A stretch of DNA of 64,000 nt from Bacteroides thetaiotaomicron VPI-5482 (GCF_000011065.1 NC_004663.1:3038001-3102000), one strand, 5' to 3'; shown: positions 19,329 to 28,425, numbered from the stretch's first letter. Notes: generated by a model not told the origin, from the sequence alone. Made by a program: numbers and translations.

Positions 19329-20132
19329 TTATTTCCGGTCGGATGCCGGAACAACGGTGATACGTCCATCCAGTTTAGAGGTAATCTTCTTGCCTGCAGC
19401 TGTCTGTTGCCTTACGTAGTCGAGGAACAGTCCGCGCAATGTCAATCCATCCGGACATTCACGCTTATCCGCATTGATAAAGGGAGTGAGTCCGTCGTTT
19501 CCGTCCGCCAGATAGTCAATGGTAGCTACGGTATAGTCTTTGTCATCTTCGATCTCTTTTTCCTGTACGGTTGCTTTCAGAAGTTTTCCGTCTTTTGTTA
19601 TTTCCAGATGTGCTCCGCTCAGTCCTTCACCGTGCAAAGAAGCTATGACTTCCATCAGTCTTTTTATTTCCGTACCTTTCATCGTCAGTACGCAGAGAGA
19701 ATTTTCAAAAGGAAGTATTTCGAAAACAGCATCGACTGTGATATTACCCTGTGGAAGTATGTTGCGCAAACCGCCCATATTCATGATTCCAATATCGGCA
19801 GGATGCTTCAGTACACGCTCTGCAGAGAGTCGTAGCACTTCGGCGACCAGGTTGGAAAGCAAGCTCTCAGGACGTCCTTTGTCCATCGTCATCTCGCTGA
19901 CGCCAATCACCTCATACATCATCTTATCTATTTTTTCTTTGTAGGGTTTAAGCAGGGCGGCAGCCTTTTCGTCGGGATGAGCATCCCAGGTTGAATCCAT
20001 ACAAATCCGGGTTCCTTCTATCTGGGCAACTTCATAATTTGCCTGAACTTCACGGGTAGATTGGCAGGAAGTGAATAGGATTAGTCCTGTCAGAATAGCT
20101 CCCGAAGTATACTTTACGTAATTTCGTTTCAT
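19329..20132 (-). CDS. 5'-nucleotidase C-terminal (substrate-binding) domain lipoprotein
   Basis: A 267-residue lipoprotein. The start is chosen at MKRNYVKYTSG, which gives lipobox FTSC (Cys22) and sits just after a -7 box at 20155-20162; a longer frame upstream would spoil the signal. The body is the 5_nucleotid_C fold: ESLLSNLVAEVLR, IGIMNMGGLRNILPQGNITVDAVFEILPF, and YTVATIDYLADGNDGLTPF with the aromatic pair that stacks on the base. It is first in a three-gene unit with the catalytic-domain protein and the GH3 fusion. Splitting UshA across two chains is the unusual feature. Confidence 0.88.
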   Translation of the reverse strand: MKRNYVKYTSGAILTGLILFTSCQSTREVQANYEVAQIEGTRICMDSTWDAHPDEKAAALLKPYKEKIDKMMYEVIGVSEMTMDKGRPESLLSNLVAEVLRLSAERVLKHPADIGIMNMGGLRNILPQGNITVDAVFEILPFENSLCVLTMKGTEIKRLMEVIASLHGEGLSGAHLEITKDGKLLKATVQEKEIEDDKDYTVATIDYLADGNDGLTPFINADKRECPDGLTLRGLFLDYVRQQTAAGKKITSKLDGRITVVPASDRK

Positions 20133-20154
20133 CTTCTTTCTTTTGTTTATGCTA

Positions 20155-20162
20155 CAAATGTA
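20155..20162 (-). promoter_or_regulatory. Bacteroides -7 box of the nucleotidase/GH3 operon
   Basis: Minus strand TACATTTG is a perfect TAnnTTTG. It is 22 bp before the chosen start codon at 20132, giving a very short leader. No clear TTTG -33 element is present. Confidence 0.55.
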
Positions 20163-20606
20163 CATTTTATATTTTAAAGTCATGCGGAAGAAGAAGAAAC
20201 TTATAGCAAGTTTAGTCCTATTTCAAGGGGAATTAGCTGCAAAATGCACTTAAAAATGTTAATTGAAAGTATTCTGAGGCAGGGTTGATTTAATTAAAAA
20301 AAGGACGTTCCCAGGGAAAAAGGGGAAATTAGGAACGTCCTTTGAATAGAGTTAGCGAAAAGTCCGGTCTTTCACAAGTACAGACCTTTCCTCTCTTCAC
20401 TAAAATAAACTAAGGACTATAGTGGGGAAATCCTTAGTGGGGAAAAACGACTATCAGCTTCTTCACAGGAGCGCATAATCGCAAAGTAGTCGCATTCGGT
20501 ACTTACTGTATCAATGATATTTCTACACCATTAGAAATTCTTTTGTACCGATGAAGCAACATATTTTTTAGAATATCTTCTTATAATATCTTGTTAATAA
20601 CTTTGT
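20163..20606. other. 444-bp intergenic region with a strong inverted repeat and repeated GGGGAAA blocks
   Basis: No credible reading frame. AAAGGACGTTCC (20300-20311) pairs perfectly with GGAACGTCCTTT (20332-20343) around a purine-rich loop. TAGTGGGGAAA appears twice within 30 bp near 20425-20450, and a small hairpin ATTTCTA/TAGAAAT lies at 20519-20538. The hairpins could end the OmpA transcript or belong to a small RNA; sequence alone does not decide. Confidence 0.45.
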
Positions 20607-21701
20607 TTATTCGGCGATACAGATACTCACACGATTTTCTTCTGGTGCTTTATATGGCTGAACAGTGTCTCCTTTGGAATCAACCATAATTCTGTCAGTG
20701 GTTATTCCTTTTGCCTTCAAAGCATCCGCAACATTGCCTGCGCGTTTTTCAGACAACGACTTGTTGATTTTAGGATTGCCTGTATTTACATCGGCATAGC
20801 CTGTCACTTTAACCTTTGCAGCCGGATTGTTTTGCAGATATTCTACCAACATATCTATTTTTGACTTTTGATCGTCTTGTATCTTCGCTGAGTTCAAAGC
20901 AAAGAAGATATCCTGTTTCATTGGCTGTACTACAACTTCTTTCTTCGGCTGTGGCTGTTCTACCACGGGAACAGGCTTCGGTTGTTCCACTACTACAGGT
21001 TCTGCCTCATAATATACAGGTTTAGTTTCCGTATAGCCTTTACCGAATTTAATATTCAAACCAATGAGAGCATTGAACTGCCAGTCAGCATTTCCTGCCT
21101 TCTTTGAGTTGAACTTGTCGGACAAGACATTTGCATTACCTTCGATGTTGATGGACAAGCGATCATTCAGACGCAGATTACATCCTAAACCCATGCGCCC
21201 AGCAATGAGAAACTTTCCGTCCCGCCAAAGATATTCCATCTCATAGGTTCGTGTATCCAGTGCATTCGCCTCATCGTTATCAAAGCCACGATTTAATCCT
21301 CCTCCGAGAAAGACATAACCATTGAATACACGTTTGGGATTAAAACCACAAAACAATGTGCTAAGATCAGAAACGATGTCAATGTTACCTTGCAAATATT
21401 TGTACTGGTAATCCTGTTGCGGAGAAACCCAGCCTCCTTTTGCCTGCCATCCGCTGACACCAACACGTGCCCGCCATGCAGGAGCAAACTGATAACCTAC
21501 GTTTATCGCTGCTGCAGGAGATATAAGATCACTAAACTTAGCTTCGCCAAGTGTGTGAGCAGCACCTACTTGCACTTGCATAAACCAATGAGGTTTGAAT
21601 TCAGTTTTACCTTCTTCTTTTATTCTTTGTTCTTGTGCGGAAATGACTGTACTACTTAATAGTAAGGCGAATACAGGCATCCACAATTTCTTTATGTTCA
21701 T
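20607..21701 (-). CDS. OmpA-family outer-membrane protein
   Basis: A 364-residue major outer-membrane protein linking the outer membrane to peptidoglycan. The signal peptide ends VISAQ. An N-terminal 8-strand barrel spans about 30-215 and is followed by a Pro/Val/Glu hinge (EPVVVEQPKPVPVVEQPQPK). The C-terminal OmpA domain (about 255-364) has IFFALNSAKIQDDQKSKIDML, VTGYADVNTGNPKINKSLSEKRA and NRVSICIAE, with the Asp and Arg that bind diaminopimelate. Normal length; monocistronic between terminators. Confidence 0.9.
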   Translation of the reverse strand: MNIKKLWMPVFALLLSSTVISAQEQRIKEEGKTEFKPHWFMQVQVGAAHTLGEAKFSDLISPAAAINVGYQFAPAWRARVGVSGWQAKGGWVSPQQDYQYKYLQGNIDIVSDLSTLFCGFNPKRVFNGYVFLGGGLNRGFDNDEANALDTRTYEMEYLWRDGKFLIAGRMGLGCNLRLNDRLSINIEGNANVLSDKFNSKKAGNADWQFNALIGLNIKFGKGYTETKPVYYEAEPVVVEQPKPVPVVEQPQPKKEVVVQPMKQDIFFALNSAKIQDDQKSKIDMLVEYLQNNPAAKVKVTGYADVNTGNPKINKSLSEKRAGNVADALKAKGITTDRIMVDSKGDTVQPYKAPEENRVSICIAE

Positions 21702-21744
21702 GCTTATCTTTTCTTTTTAATATGATACTGCATTAACTTTATTA

Positions 21745-21782
21745 AAGAAGGGTATCCTTCTTTTGAAAAAGATACCCTTCTT
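21745..21782 (-). terminator. Terminator after the DUF4988 lipoprotein locus
   Basis: AAGAAGGGTATC (21745-21756) pairs perfectly with GATACCCTTCTT (21771-21782). It lies 38 bp beyond the stop at 21820 on the minus strand and just upstream of the OmpA gene, so it separates the two. Confidence 0.75.
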
Positions 21783-21819
21783 ATCTTTGTCGATATTGCT
21801 ATCGTGAGAGATCAATCAA

Positions 21820-24710
21820 TTACTGGTGAGTCGGAGTAATTGTTAATGTTACTGTGCTGGTTACTTCACCGAACGTATATTTAACCGTTACAGGAATAAA
21901 CAGTTTGAATGGTGCATTTATAGTAAACTTACCGTTTGCATAAACAAGGTCACCATACGTTATGTCACCACCTATTTTCTGAAGATCACATGTGTAATTA
22001 ATTGACATGTTAGGTGCAACGTCCTTCAACAGTTTTGGTGCAGCTTCGCTTGCATTCAATGTTGTCATGATCTGATCCTTATCAATTGAAATTGCACTAC
22101 CAGTAACTCCATAATAAGTATAGAAATCGATAGGCGCTACAGCAAACGCTTGACCTCTCCAGTCTGTCAAACCAAGTAACTTGCTCATGTCGATCTTAGC
22201 AGTTCCTGTAGTTGCATCCTGCAATTCGGCAGACTTCAAGTCAACTACATTGATAGGACGCAAGAACTTCACATCAAATTTGTTACCAGTCAACGGTAAG
22301 ATTTCATCGCATTCGTTAGTTACCACAATTTCAATACCTACAGTGAACGGATCCACGTTGTAAGCAGACTTATTCAACAATGCATGTGCATTCTCGTCAG
22401 CCTTATTGTAAGTAATAATACCGTCAGCATCAATTGTAGCAATCTTAGTTGCAGTAGCACTATTCTTGCTAGCATTCAATTGAGTACCGTTAGCTGTTAC
22501 AGTGAATGTGTATTTATCAGTTCCGATAGTTACATCCTTAGCTCCTGAGAAGATAAACTTCGCAGTCAACTTATCCTTCGTAAATGATGGGAAGTTCGCT
22601 TCTGTAACGTCAGAAACAACAACCTTACGACCTTCAAATACATCAAACAGATCAAGTTTGAAGTCTGTTACTGCTACAGTAACCGGTTCTTTCACATCAG
22701 CTTTTACATAAGACTTATCAGGTGACCAAGCTTCAGTAATCTTCTGGTCATTCTTAATTACTCCACTAGGCATTGCGATGCTTGCTTTCATCGTAATTGT
22801 GATATCTCCACGAGTTCCGTCTACTGATTCATAAGTCACAGTAGCGAACATCTCTGTCTTCGACTTTTTAACAAGAGCCAAAGCTTCTGCCGGAGTTACT
22901 GTCCACTCTACTACTGTAGTAGCAATAGCTTCAGGATCCGTTACTTCTGTTACTGTTCCTGTACTTCCTTCACCCAAAGCGATAGCACCTCCATCATCTT
23001 TCTTCAATGTATATGCTGTATGGAAGTCAGGCTTGTTCAACTTCGCTTCAGCATAAACATCATTCATGTTGAGGTAAGTCAATTTGGCAACATTGTTCTC
23101 ACAACCATAGTAATAAGTATCTTTAGTGAATACTTTACCGAATCCGTCAATTGTACCCTTAACAATCTTTGTCTTAATCCATCCTACAGCAACTACCTGA
23201 TTAGGAACCTTAGTGGTATCTACCAATTCTACACGTAACAATGGCTCGCGATGTTCAGTTGCTTCAGAATCCTGACCTTTATATTCAGGGTTAATAATAC
23301 CTTTAGCAGCATCACTACCATTAAAGAATGAGTTCTGTTCTGTCTCATTATTAGCTCCACCAATTAATTGGAAGCAGTGAAGACATATTTCAGACCGTTA
23401 TCTTTAATATTAGTCATCTTAACTAATTCAGTACCATTGTTTTCTTTATAATAAGTAGAGATTTTATCTGCTAATTTAAGTGTACCATCTGTAGCTACAG
23501 TGTAATCTGCATTTGCATCAATAGCTTCTTGTGCCTTACCTGCATTAGCATTAGGAGTAGAACCAGTACGAGAAATGCTTTGTCCATATAAGATTACGTC
23601 TTCTGCATCAATTTTGGTTTCTAGAACGAAGTCGCTCATAAGTACCTTATATATACTAGCGTAATCAGAGGTAATTACTTTAGCTTCGTCAGCACCAATA
23701 GCTTTGGTCTGAGCCTGCAAAGCATATACAGCTACCTTACCAGAATTCAGTGCCGGTATCTTTTCTGCATCTGCATCCATTGCAACTTTAAGATAACGTT
23801 GTCCGTCTTCGGTTACGACATCTGATTTCTTTATATTAGCAGTTGGATCCATTGCAGCAGCACGAGAAACTGGATAATAATCCTTATCGCCTGAAAGGAA
23901 TTTCAGGCTTTCAATCTGTGCCATTGAAACGCTAGCCGGATTCATGTGGTAATATGCCCAGATTTGCGGAGTAATATAAGAAAGTGTAGGATTAGACTTA
24001 TATGTTTCACCGGTTTCTGACGGTTTAGCGTACGCATTTTGAGACCATGCATTATAAGTCAAGTTGTTAGCTTTCAATGCAGAGATTCCACCCACATAGC
24101 AAGTGGGCTCAAATACTAATCCCTTCAAAGGTATAGCGTCTATGACAGAGAATTCACCAGTAACTTCTTTACCGTTTTCGATCGTTACAATTCTATATCC
24201 TGTAACGACTCCTTTTTCATCAAGGATAGCAGTAATAGATCCTTTTGCGGTCTCAGGAATCGCAACAGAAGTTTTTGTGCCATCATAATAAACATAGCCA
24301 TCTTTTACAGTCAGTAACAATGGATCAAATTCCTTATACGTCGGAATTTCAGGGATTTCAGGAATGTCGATAGTACCAGAACTAACTTCTTTACCATCCT
24401 TCTTCAAAGTAATCTTACCATCCTTTGTCACATCAAGAGTATACGATGGCAATTCTTCAGGCATTGGTATAGTGTACTCTTTACTATCCGCACCAGTCAC
24501 TGTTAATTTGCCTGTAGATGCATCATACACCACAGACTTCACATAGCCTCCCACTTGAGCTTGCAATTCCGAGAGAGTTTTTTCAATTCCATCGACTCTG
24601 GCATTTACCGCATCAATGTCATCATCGTAGTCTTTACAACCTACGAACGATGCACCGGTAGCAAGCGCCAACGCTCCGAAAAGCATCACCCTAACAAATT
24701 TTTTCTTCAT
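21820..24710 (-). pseudogene. DUF4988-type surface lipoprotein gene interrupted by a single-base frameshift
   Basis: Two frames form one gene. The first (24710-23364, 448 residues) starts with a lipoprotein signal (lipobox VGC, Cys25), a short coiled coil (VNARVDGIEKTLSELQAQV) and a DUF4988-like repeat region (YTLDVTKDGKITLKKDGKEV). It stops at TAA right after FTASN. The next frame is open from before that stop (QLIGGANNETEQNSF) through REPLLRVELVDTTKVP to 21820 with no plausible own start. Restoring one C in TTCC(C)AATTAA near 23367 joins them into a protein of about 960 residues. Either the gene is dead, or one base is miscalled. Its promoter is the invertible segment upstream. Confidence 0.8.
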
Positions 24711-24772
24711 AACTACTTAAAAATTACATTAATAATATATTATTAAACACTAAGTTCAAATAATACTCGCCC

Positions 24773-25071
24773 GTTACTTCTTAGGTAACGGGATAATACA
24801 TTTTCCCACTCCGACAGAAGCGTCTGCGGGCCATTTTCAATAAATAAGTTATGATATTTTTAACCCCTGCTTTGGAGAGACGGCAGAGGGGAGGGAAATC
24901 TTTTGCAAAAATTAGAGAGCAAGGTGTGTTCTTCACAAAAAATCCGCAGTTTTGTTTGATGTGTTTCCTTTTTTTAGTTGTTTATTAGAAATAATATCTT
25001 TTTTGTTTGCATGTTTTCCAAAATATGTCCATATTTGCAGCGTGTTTTCTTGCCGTTACCTAAGAAGTAAC
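24773..25071. promoter_or_regulatory. Invertible promoter segment with GTTAC-N7-GTAAC inverted repeats
   Basis: GTTACTTCTTAGGTAACGG at 24773-24791 recurs exactly, inverted, at 25053-25071, with GG pointing inward on both sides. Each arm is itself GTTAC-N7-GTAAC, the repeat type I recall from phase-variable outer-membrane protein promoters in Bacteroides. The left arm is 63 bp from the DUF4988 lipoprotein start. The 261 bp between the arms contain no gene but hold a near-consensus promoter pointing right, away from the lipoprotein gene; inversion would aim it at that gene. A remnant of a tyrosine recombinase abuts the right arm. The repeats are seen directly; invertibility is inferred. Confidence 0.85.
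25006..25037 (+). promoter_or_regulatory. Promoter inside the invertible segment (OFF orientation)
   Basis: TTTG (25006-25009), a 20-bp spacer, and CATATTTG (25030-25037) match the Bacteroides -33 TTTG and -7 TAnnTTTG with one mismatch. It points to the right arm, so in this orientation transcription runs away from the lipoprotein gene and into the antisense of the recombinase remnant. Confidence 0.65.
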
Positions 25072-25081
25072 ACCATATTTA

Positions 25082-25285
25082 TCAGCAACTTATCTTCAAA
25101 AACGTTTTTCTAAAGGGAGAGAGAACCGTTGCATTAGCCTCATCAATTTTCTTATTCTTAAAAGGTTTCAGATAAGTCTCTGTTACTGTGATAGATGAAT
25201 GTCCCATAGCTTCTGAAATGATACCGGGATGCACTTCACTATAATATGCCATCGTAGCCCATGTATGACGGGCAGTATAAGTAAT
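25082..25285 (-). pseudogene. 3' remnant of a tyrosine recombinase (likely the cognate promoter invertase)
   Basis: About 66 C-terminal residues of a tyrosine recombinase: TYTARHTWATMAYY (the Arg-His box), MGHSSITVTETYL with the nucleophile Tyr, and a basic tail ending FLKIS. The N-terminal core-binding domain and first catalytic Arg are missing; upstream sequence (25286-25500) is unrelated although a frame stays open. The gene ends 11 bp from the right inverted repeat, the usual place for a promoter invertase. Loss of its front end by the neighbouring insertion would leave the switch dependent on a recombinase elsewhere. Confidence 0.75.
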
Positions 25286-25402
25286 ATTTAGAAATGCAGT
25301 AAAAAACGGAATGGCGAGTATAAAACGTAAAACGTTTATAATTAAGCACTTTACGAGAATTGCAGAATAGGCTGGCCTGCAAAAGAAAACAAAATATTGC
25401 AG

Positions 25403-25443
25403 CGTTTCAGTTACCAGGCTGTTAGCCGCCTGTTTCTGAAACG
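25403..25443. repeat. Nested inverted repeat beside the recombinase pair, candidate att/core site
   Basis: CGTTTCAG...CAGGC...GCCTG...CTGAAACG: an outer 8-bp perfect arm pair (25403-25410, 25436-25443) encloses an inner 5-bp pair (25415-25419, 25428-25432) with an 8-base centre. It is placed between the truncated recombinase and the first intact recombinase, so it may be the crossover site of the incoming element; a terminator is the alternative. Confidence 0.4.
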
Positions 25444-25565
25444 ACGACAGGTAACCGATTTTTATCGATAAGAACAAAGCGGATTTGTATTCACTGTTCA
25501 TCAATATTTTGCATGCCAAAGGGCGCTTTTCAAAGGAGTATTTTTACAACCTAAAAAAGAGCGTT

Positions 25566-26795
25566 ATGAAAGTGGAAAAATTTAAGGTACTGCTCTACCT
25601 GAAAAAGAGCGAGCCGGACAAGAACGGCAAAGCCCCGATCATGGGACGGATCACCCTCAACCGCACGATGGCGCAGTTCAGCTGCAAGCTATCCTGTACC
25701 CCTGAGCTATGGAACGCACGTGAGAGTCGGCTGAACGGCAAAAGCCGGAAAGCGGTGGAAACCAATGAAAAAATAGAGAGGCTACTGCTTGCCGTACACT
25801 CGGCCTTCAATTCCCTCATGGAAAGGAAAAAGGACTTCGATGCCGCCGCGGTCAGGGACATGTTTCAGGGTAATGCGGGCATACAGATGACCCTGCTCAA
25901 GCTTCTCGACCGACACAATGGGGAAATGAAGGCCCGTGTTGGCGTAGACCGTGCGCCCACCACACTCTCGACCTACCTCTTCACCTACCGCACGCTTTCC
26001 GAATTCATCAAGGCGAAGTTCAAGGTCTCGGACCTGGCATTCGGGCAACTCAACGAGCAGTTCATCCGCGACTATCAGGATTTCATCCTCATGGAAAAAG
26101 GACATGCCGTGGACACGCTTCGCGGCTACCTGGCCATCCTGAAAAAGATCTGCCGTATCGCCTACAAGGAGGGACATTCGGAGAAATACCATTTCTGCCA
26201 CTTCAAACTACCCAAACAGAAGGAAAGTACACCGAAAGCACTCAGCCGGGAGAATTTCGAGAAACTGCGTGATCTGGAGATTCCAGAGAAACGCAGGTCG
26301 CATGTCATCACCCGGGACCTCTTCCTCTTCGCCTGCTACACCGGCACAGCCTATGCTGATGTGGTAAGTATCACTCGGGAGAACCTCTTCACGGATGAAG
26401 AAAACAATCTCTGGCTGAAGTACCGGAGGAAGAAGACCAACTACCTCGGGCGCGTCAAGCTGCTGCCGGAAGCCCTCGTGCTGATCGAAAAGTACCGTGA
26501 TGATGCCCGCATGACCCTCTTTCCACCGCAGGACTACCATACGCTCAGGGCCAATATGAAATCCCTGCGCCTGATGGCAGGACTCAGCCAGGACCTTGTC
26601 TACCATACAGCAAGGCATTCCTTCGCTTCTCTGATCACACTCGAGGAGGGAGTGCCGATCGAGACCATCAGCAAGATGCTGGGACACTCCAACATAAAGA
26701 CCACCCAAATCTACGCCCGTGTAACCCCGAAGAGACTGTTCGAAGACATGGACAGGTTCATTGAGGCGACACGTGATCTCAAACTAATTCTTTAA
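25566..26795 (+). CDS. Tyrosine recombinase (first of tandem pair)
   Basis: A 409-residue site-specific recombinase. The start is chosen at MKVEKFKVLLYLKKSE rather than 27 codons upstream because family members begin there. The N-terminal arm domain is MGRITLNRTMAQFSCKLSC, the SAM-like core-binding domain spans about 100-200 (TLSTYLFTYRTLSEFIKAKF), and the catalytic domain 205-405 has RDLFLFACYTGTAYADV (Arg I region), YHTARHSFASL (His-x-x-Arg) and MLGHSNIKTTQIYARV with nucleophile Tyr. All catalytic residues are present. It is 19 bp upstream of a second recombinase and more GC-rich than the cargo genes, which suggests separate ancestry. Confidence 0.9.
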   Translation: MKVEKFKVLLYLKKSEPDKNGKAPIMGRITLNRTMAQFSCKLSCTPELWNARESRLNGKSRKAVETNEKIERLLLAVHSAFNSLMERKKDFDAAAVRDMFQGNAGIQMTLLKLLDRHNGEMKARVGVDRAPTTLSTYLFTYRTLSEFIKAKFKVSDLAFGQLNEQFIRDYQDFILMEKGHAVDTLRGYLAILKKICRIAYKEGHSEKYHFCHFKLPKQKESTPKALSRENFEKLRDLEIPEKRRSHVITRDLFLFACYTGTAYADVVSITRENLFTDEENNLWLKYRRKKTNYLGRVKLLPEALVLIEKYRDDARMTLFPPQDYHTLRANMKSLRLMAGLSQDLVYHTARHSFASLITLEEGVPIETISKMLGHSNIKTTQIYARVTPKRLFEDMDRFIEATRDLKLIL

Positions 26796-26814
26796 TCCTA
26801 AAAACGTCATTACC

Positions 26815-28026
26815 ATGCGCAGTACATTCAGACTCATGTTCTACATCAACCGTAACAAGGTGAAATCGGACGGAACGACAGCCATCCTCTGCCGGATCAG
26901 CATCGACGGCAGGAAGTCAGCTGTCACGACAGGCATCTATTGCAAGCCCAGTGACTGGGACAGTAACAAAGGAGAAATCAGGATGAACAAAGAAAACAAC
27001 CGCCTTACCGCTTTCCGCAGCCGACTGGAAGAGGCATACGGGAACCTGCTGAAGAACCAGGGAGTGGTCACGGCGGAATTACTCAAAGCTACCGTATCAA
27101 ATACCGTTTCCATTCCGGAATTCCTGCTGCAGACCGGAGAGGCAGAACGGGAACGGCTTAGAATCCGTTCAGTCGAGATTAACTCCACCTCAACTTATCG
27201 CCAGTCAAAGACAACCCAGCTCAATCTGAGGCAGTTCATCGAATCCAGGGGGATGAGGGACATCGCCTTTTCAGACATCACCGAGGAGTTCGCCGAATCC
27301 TTCAAAATCTTTCTCAAGAAAGAGCTGGGACATGGGAACGGACATGTGAACCACTGCCTGTGCTGGCTTAACAGGCTCATCTATATCGCTGTGGACCGGG
27401 AAGTATTGAGAGCCAATCCGATAGAGGACGTGGCATACGAGAAGAAGGACAGTCCGAAATTGAAGCACATCGGGCGCAATGAGTTGAAACTGATAATGGA
27501 GACCCCGATGCCCGACCCGATGATGGAGCTGGCACGCAGGACATTCATATTCTCCTCTTTCACAGGGCTTGCCTATGTGGATACGCGCAGACTCCATCCA
27601 CGCCACATTGAAAAGAGTTCCCTAGGAAGAAGATACATCCGCATCCGCCGGGCTAAGACGGGCGCAGAAGCATTTATCCCGTTACACCCGGTAGCCGAAC
27701 AAATACTAGAACTTTACAACACCACGGATAACGAGAAGCCGGTCTTTCCGTTACCGGTCCGGGATATCCTCTGGTACGAGGTCCACGGGCTGGGTGTAGC
27801 ACTGGGGATGAAGGAAAATTTATCCTATCATATGGCTAGGCATTCGTTCGGAACTCTAATGATGACCTCCGGTATTCCGATAGAAAGCATCGCCAAGATG
27901 ATGGGACACACAAACATCAATAGCACGCAGGTATATGCGCAAGTCACTGACCAGAAAATATCCTCGGACATGGATTGGCTCATGAAAAGAAGAAAGCGGA
28001 AGGATACGGACTGGGTTAAGAGCTAA
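26815..28026 (+). CDS. Tyrosine recombinase (second of tandem pair)
   Basis: A 403-residue recombinase of the same Bacteroides type. The arm domain is LMFYINRNKVKSDGTTAILCRISIDG (in pieces, residues 5-30), the core-binding domain about 105-205, and catalytic motifs are RRTFIFSSFTGLAYVDT, YHMARHSFGTLM and MMGHTNINSTQVYAQV with Tyr nucleophile. All expected residues are intact. The last about 60 residues are nearly identical to the truncated recombinase at 51764-51975. Paired recombinases in tandem usually act together in integrating or inverting elements; a strong terminator follows. Confidence 0.9.
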   Translation: MRSTFRLMFYINRNKVKSDGTTAILCRISIDGRKSAVTTGIYCKPSDWDSNKGEIRMNKENNRLTAFRSRLEEAYGNLLKNQGVVTAELLKATVSNTVSIPEFLLQTGEAERERLRIRSVEINSTSTYRQSKTTQLNLRQFIESRGMRDIAFSDITEEFAESFKIFLKKELGHGNGHVNHCLCWLNRLIYIAVDREVLRANPIEDVAYEKKDSPKLKHIGRNELKLIMETPMPDPMMELARRTFIFSSFTGLAYVDTRRLHPRHIEKSSLGRRYIRIRRAKTGAEAFIPLHPVAEQILELYNTTDNEKPVFPLPVRDILWYEVHGLGVALGMKENLSYHMARHSFGTLMMTSGIPIESIAKMMGHTNINSTQVYAQVTDQKISSDMDWLMKRRKRKDTDWVKS

Positions 28027-28042
28027 AAATGTCCAGATAAAA

Positions 28043-28090
28043 AATGGGATGAGTGTCGGAATCCTTGACAGTCCCAACACTCATCCCATT
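28043..28090. terminator. Bidirectional terminator between recombinase and excisionase genes
   Basis: AATGGGATGAGTGT (28043-28056) pairs perfectly over 14 bp with ACACTCATCCCATT (28077-28090). It lies between convergent genes ending at 28026 and 28111, with an A-tract on one side. Confidence 0.8.
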
Positions 28091-28110
28091 AAAGCCTAAA
28101 AAGGGCAATA

Positions 28111-28404
28111 TTATATCAGCGCCCTGTGATAGTTACCTTCCAATAATTTTTCAATGTCCGACGTTTTATACAGCACCTTTCCACCCAGTTGGACATAGGG
28201 GAGCCGACCCTGGTCACGATAATCCTGCAGACATCTGCGACTGATTTTCAACAGCCCGGACAACTCCCTGTCAGTCAGGAACCGTTCACCGTTAAAAGGC
28301 GGGCGGTTACCCTCCATTAGCTGATCCATTTTTACCTGAATATTCTCCAGCAGAATAAAGAAACGCAGGATACTCTCACTCTCCTTACCGATAATTCCTT
28401 CCAT
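28111..28404 (-). CDS. Excisionase-like helix-turn-helix protein (copy A)
   Basis: A 97-residue MerR/Xis-type DNA-binding protein. The HTH is FLTDRELSGLLKISRRCLQDYRDQGRLPYVQLGGKVLYKTSDIEKLL (about 45-91), preceded by a short helical N-terminus. Such proteins act as directionality factors for tyrosine recombinases on Bacteroides mobile elements. A close homologue is encoded at 51405-51698 in opposite orientation. It is 22 bp downstream of a broken HTH gene in the same transcript direction. Confidence 0.85.
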   Translation of the reverse strand: MEGIIGKESESILRFFILLENIQVKMDQLMEGNRPPFNGERFLTDRELSGLLKISRRCLQDYRDQGRLPYVQLGGKVLYKTSDIEKLLEGNYHRALI

Positions 28405-28425
28405 TTCTTGCTTTTTTAAAAGTTA

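Noticed and set aside
25286..25500. Upstream extension of the truncated recombinase as its true N-terminus
   Set aside because: The open frame here has no core-binding domain features and includes the nested palindrome; it is read-through into foreign DNA.
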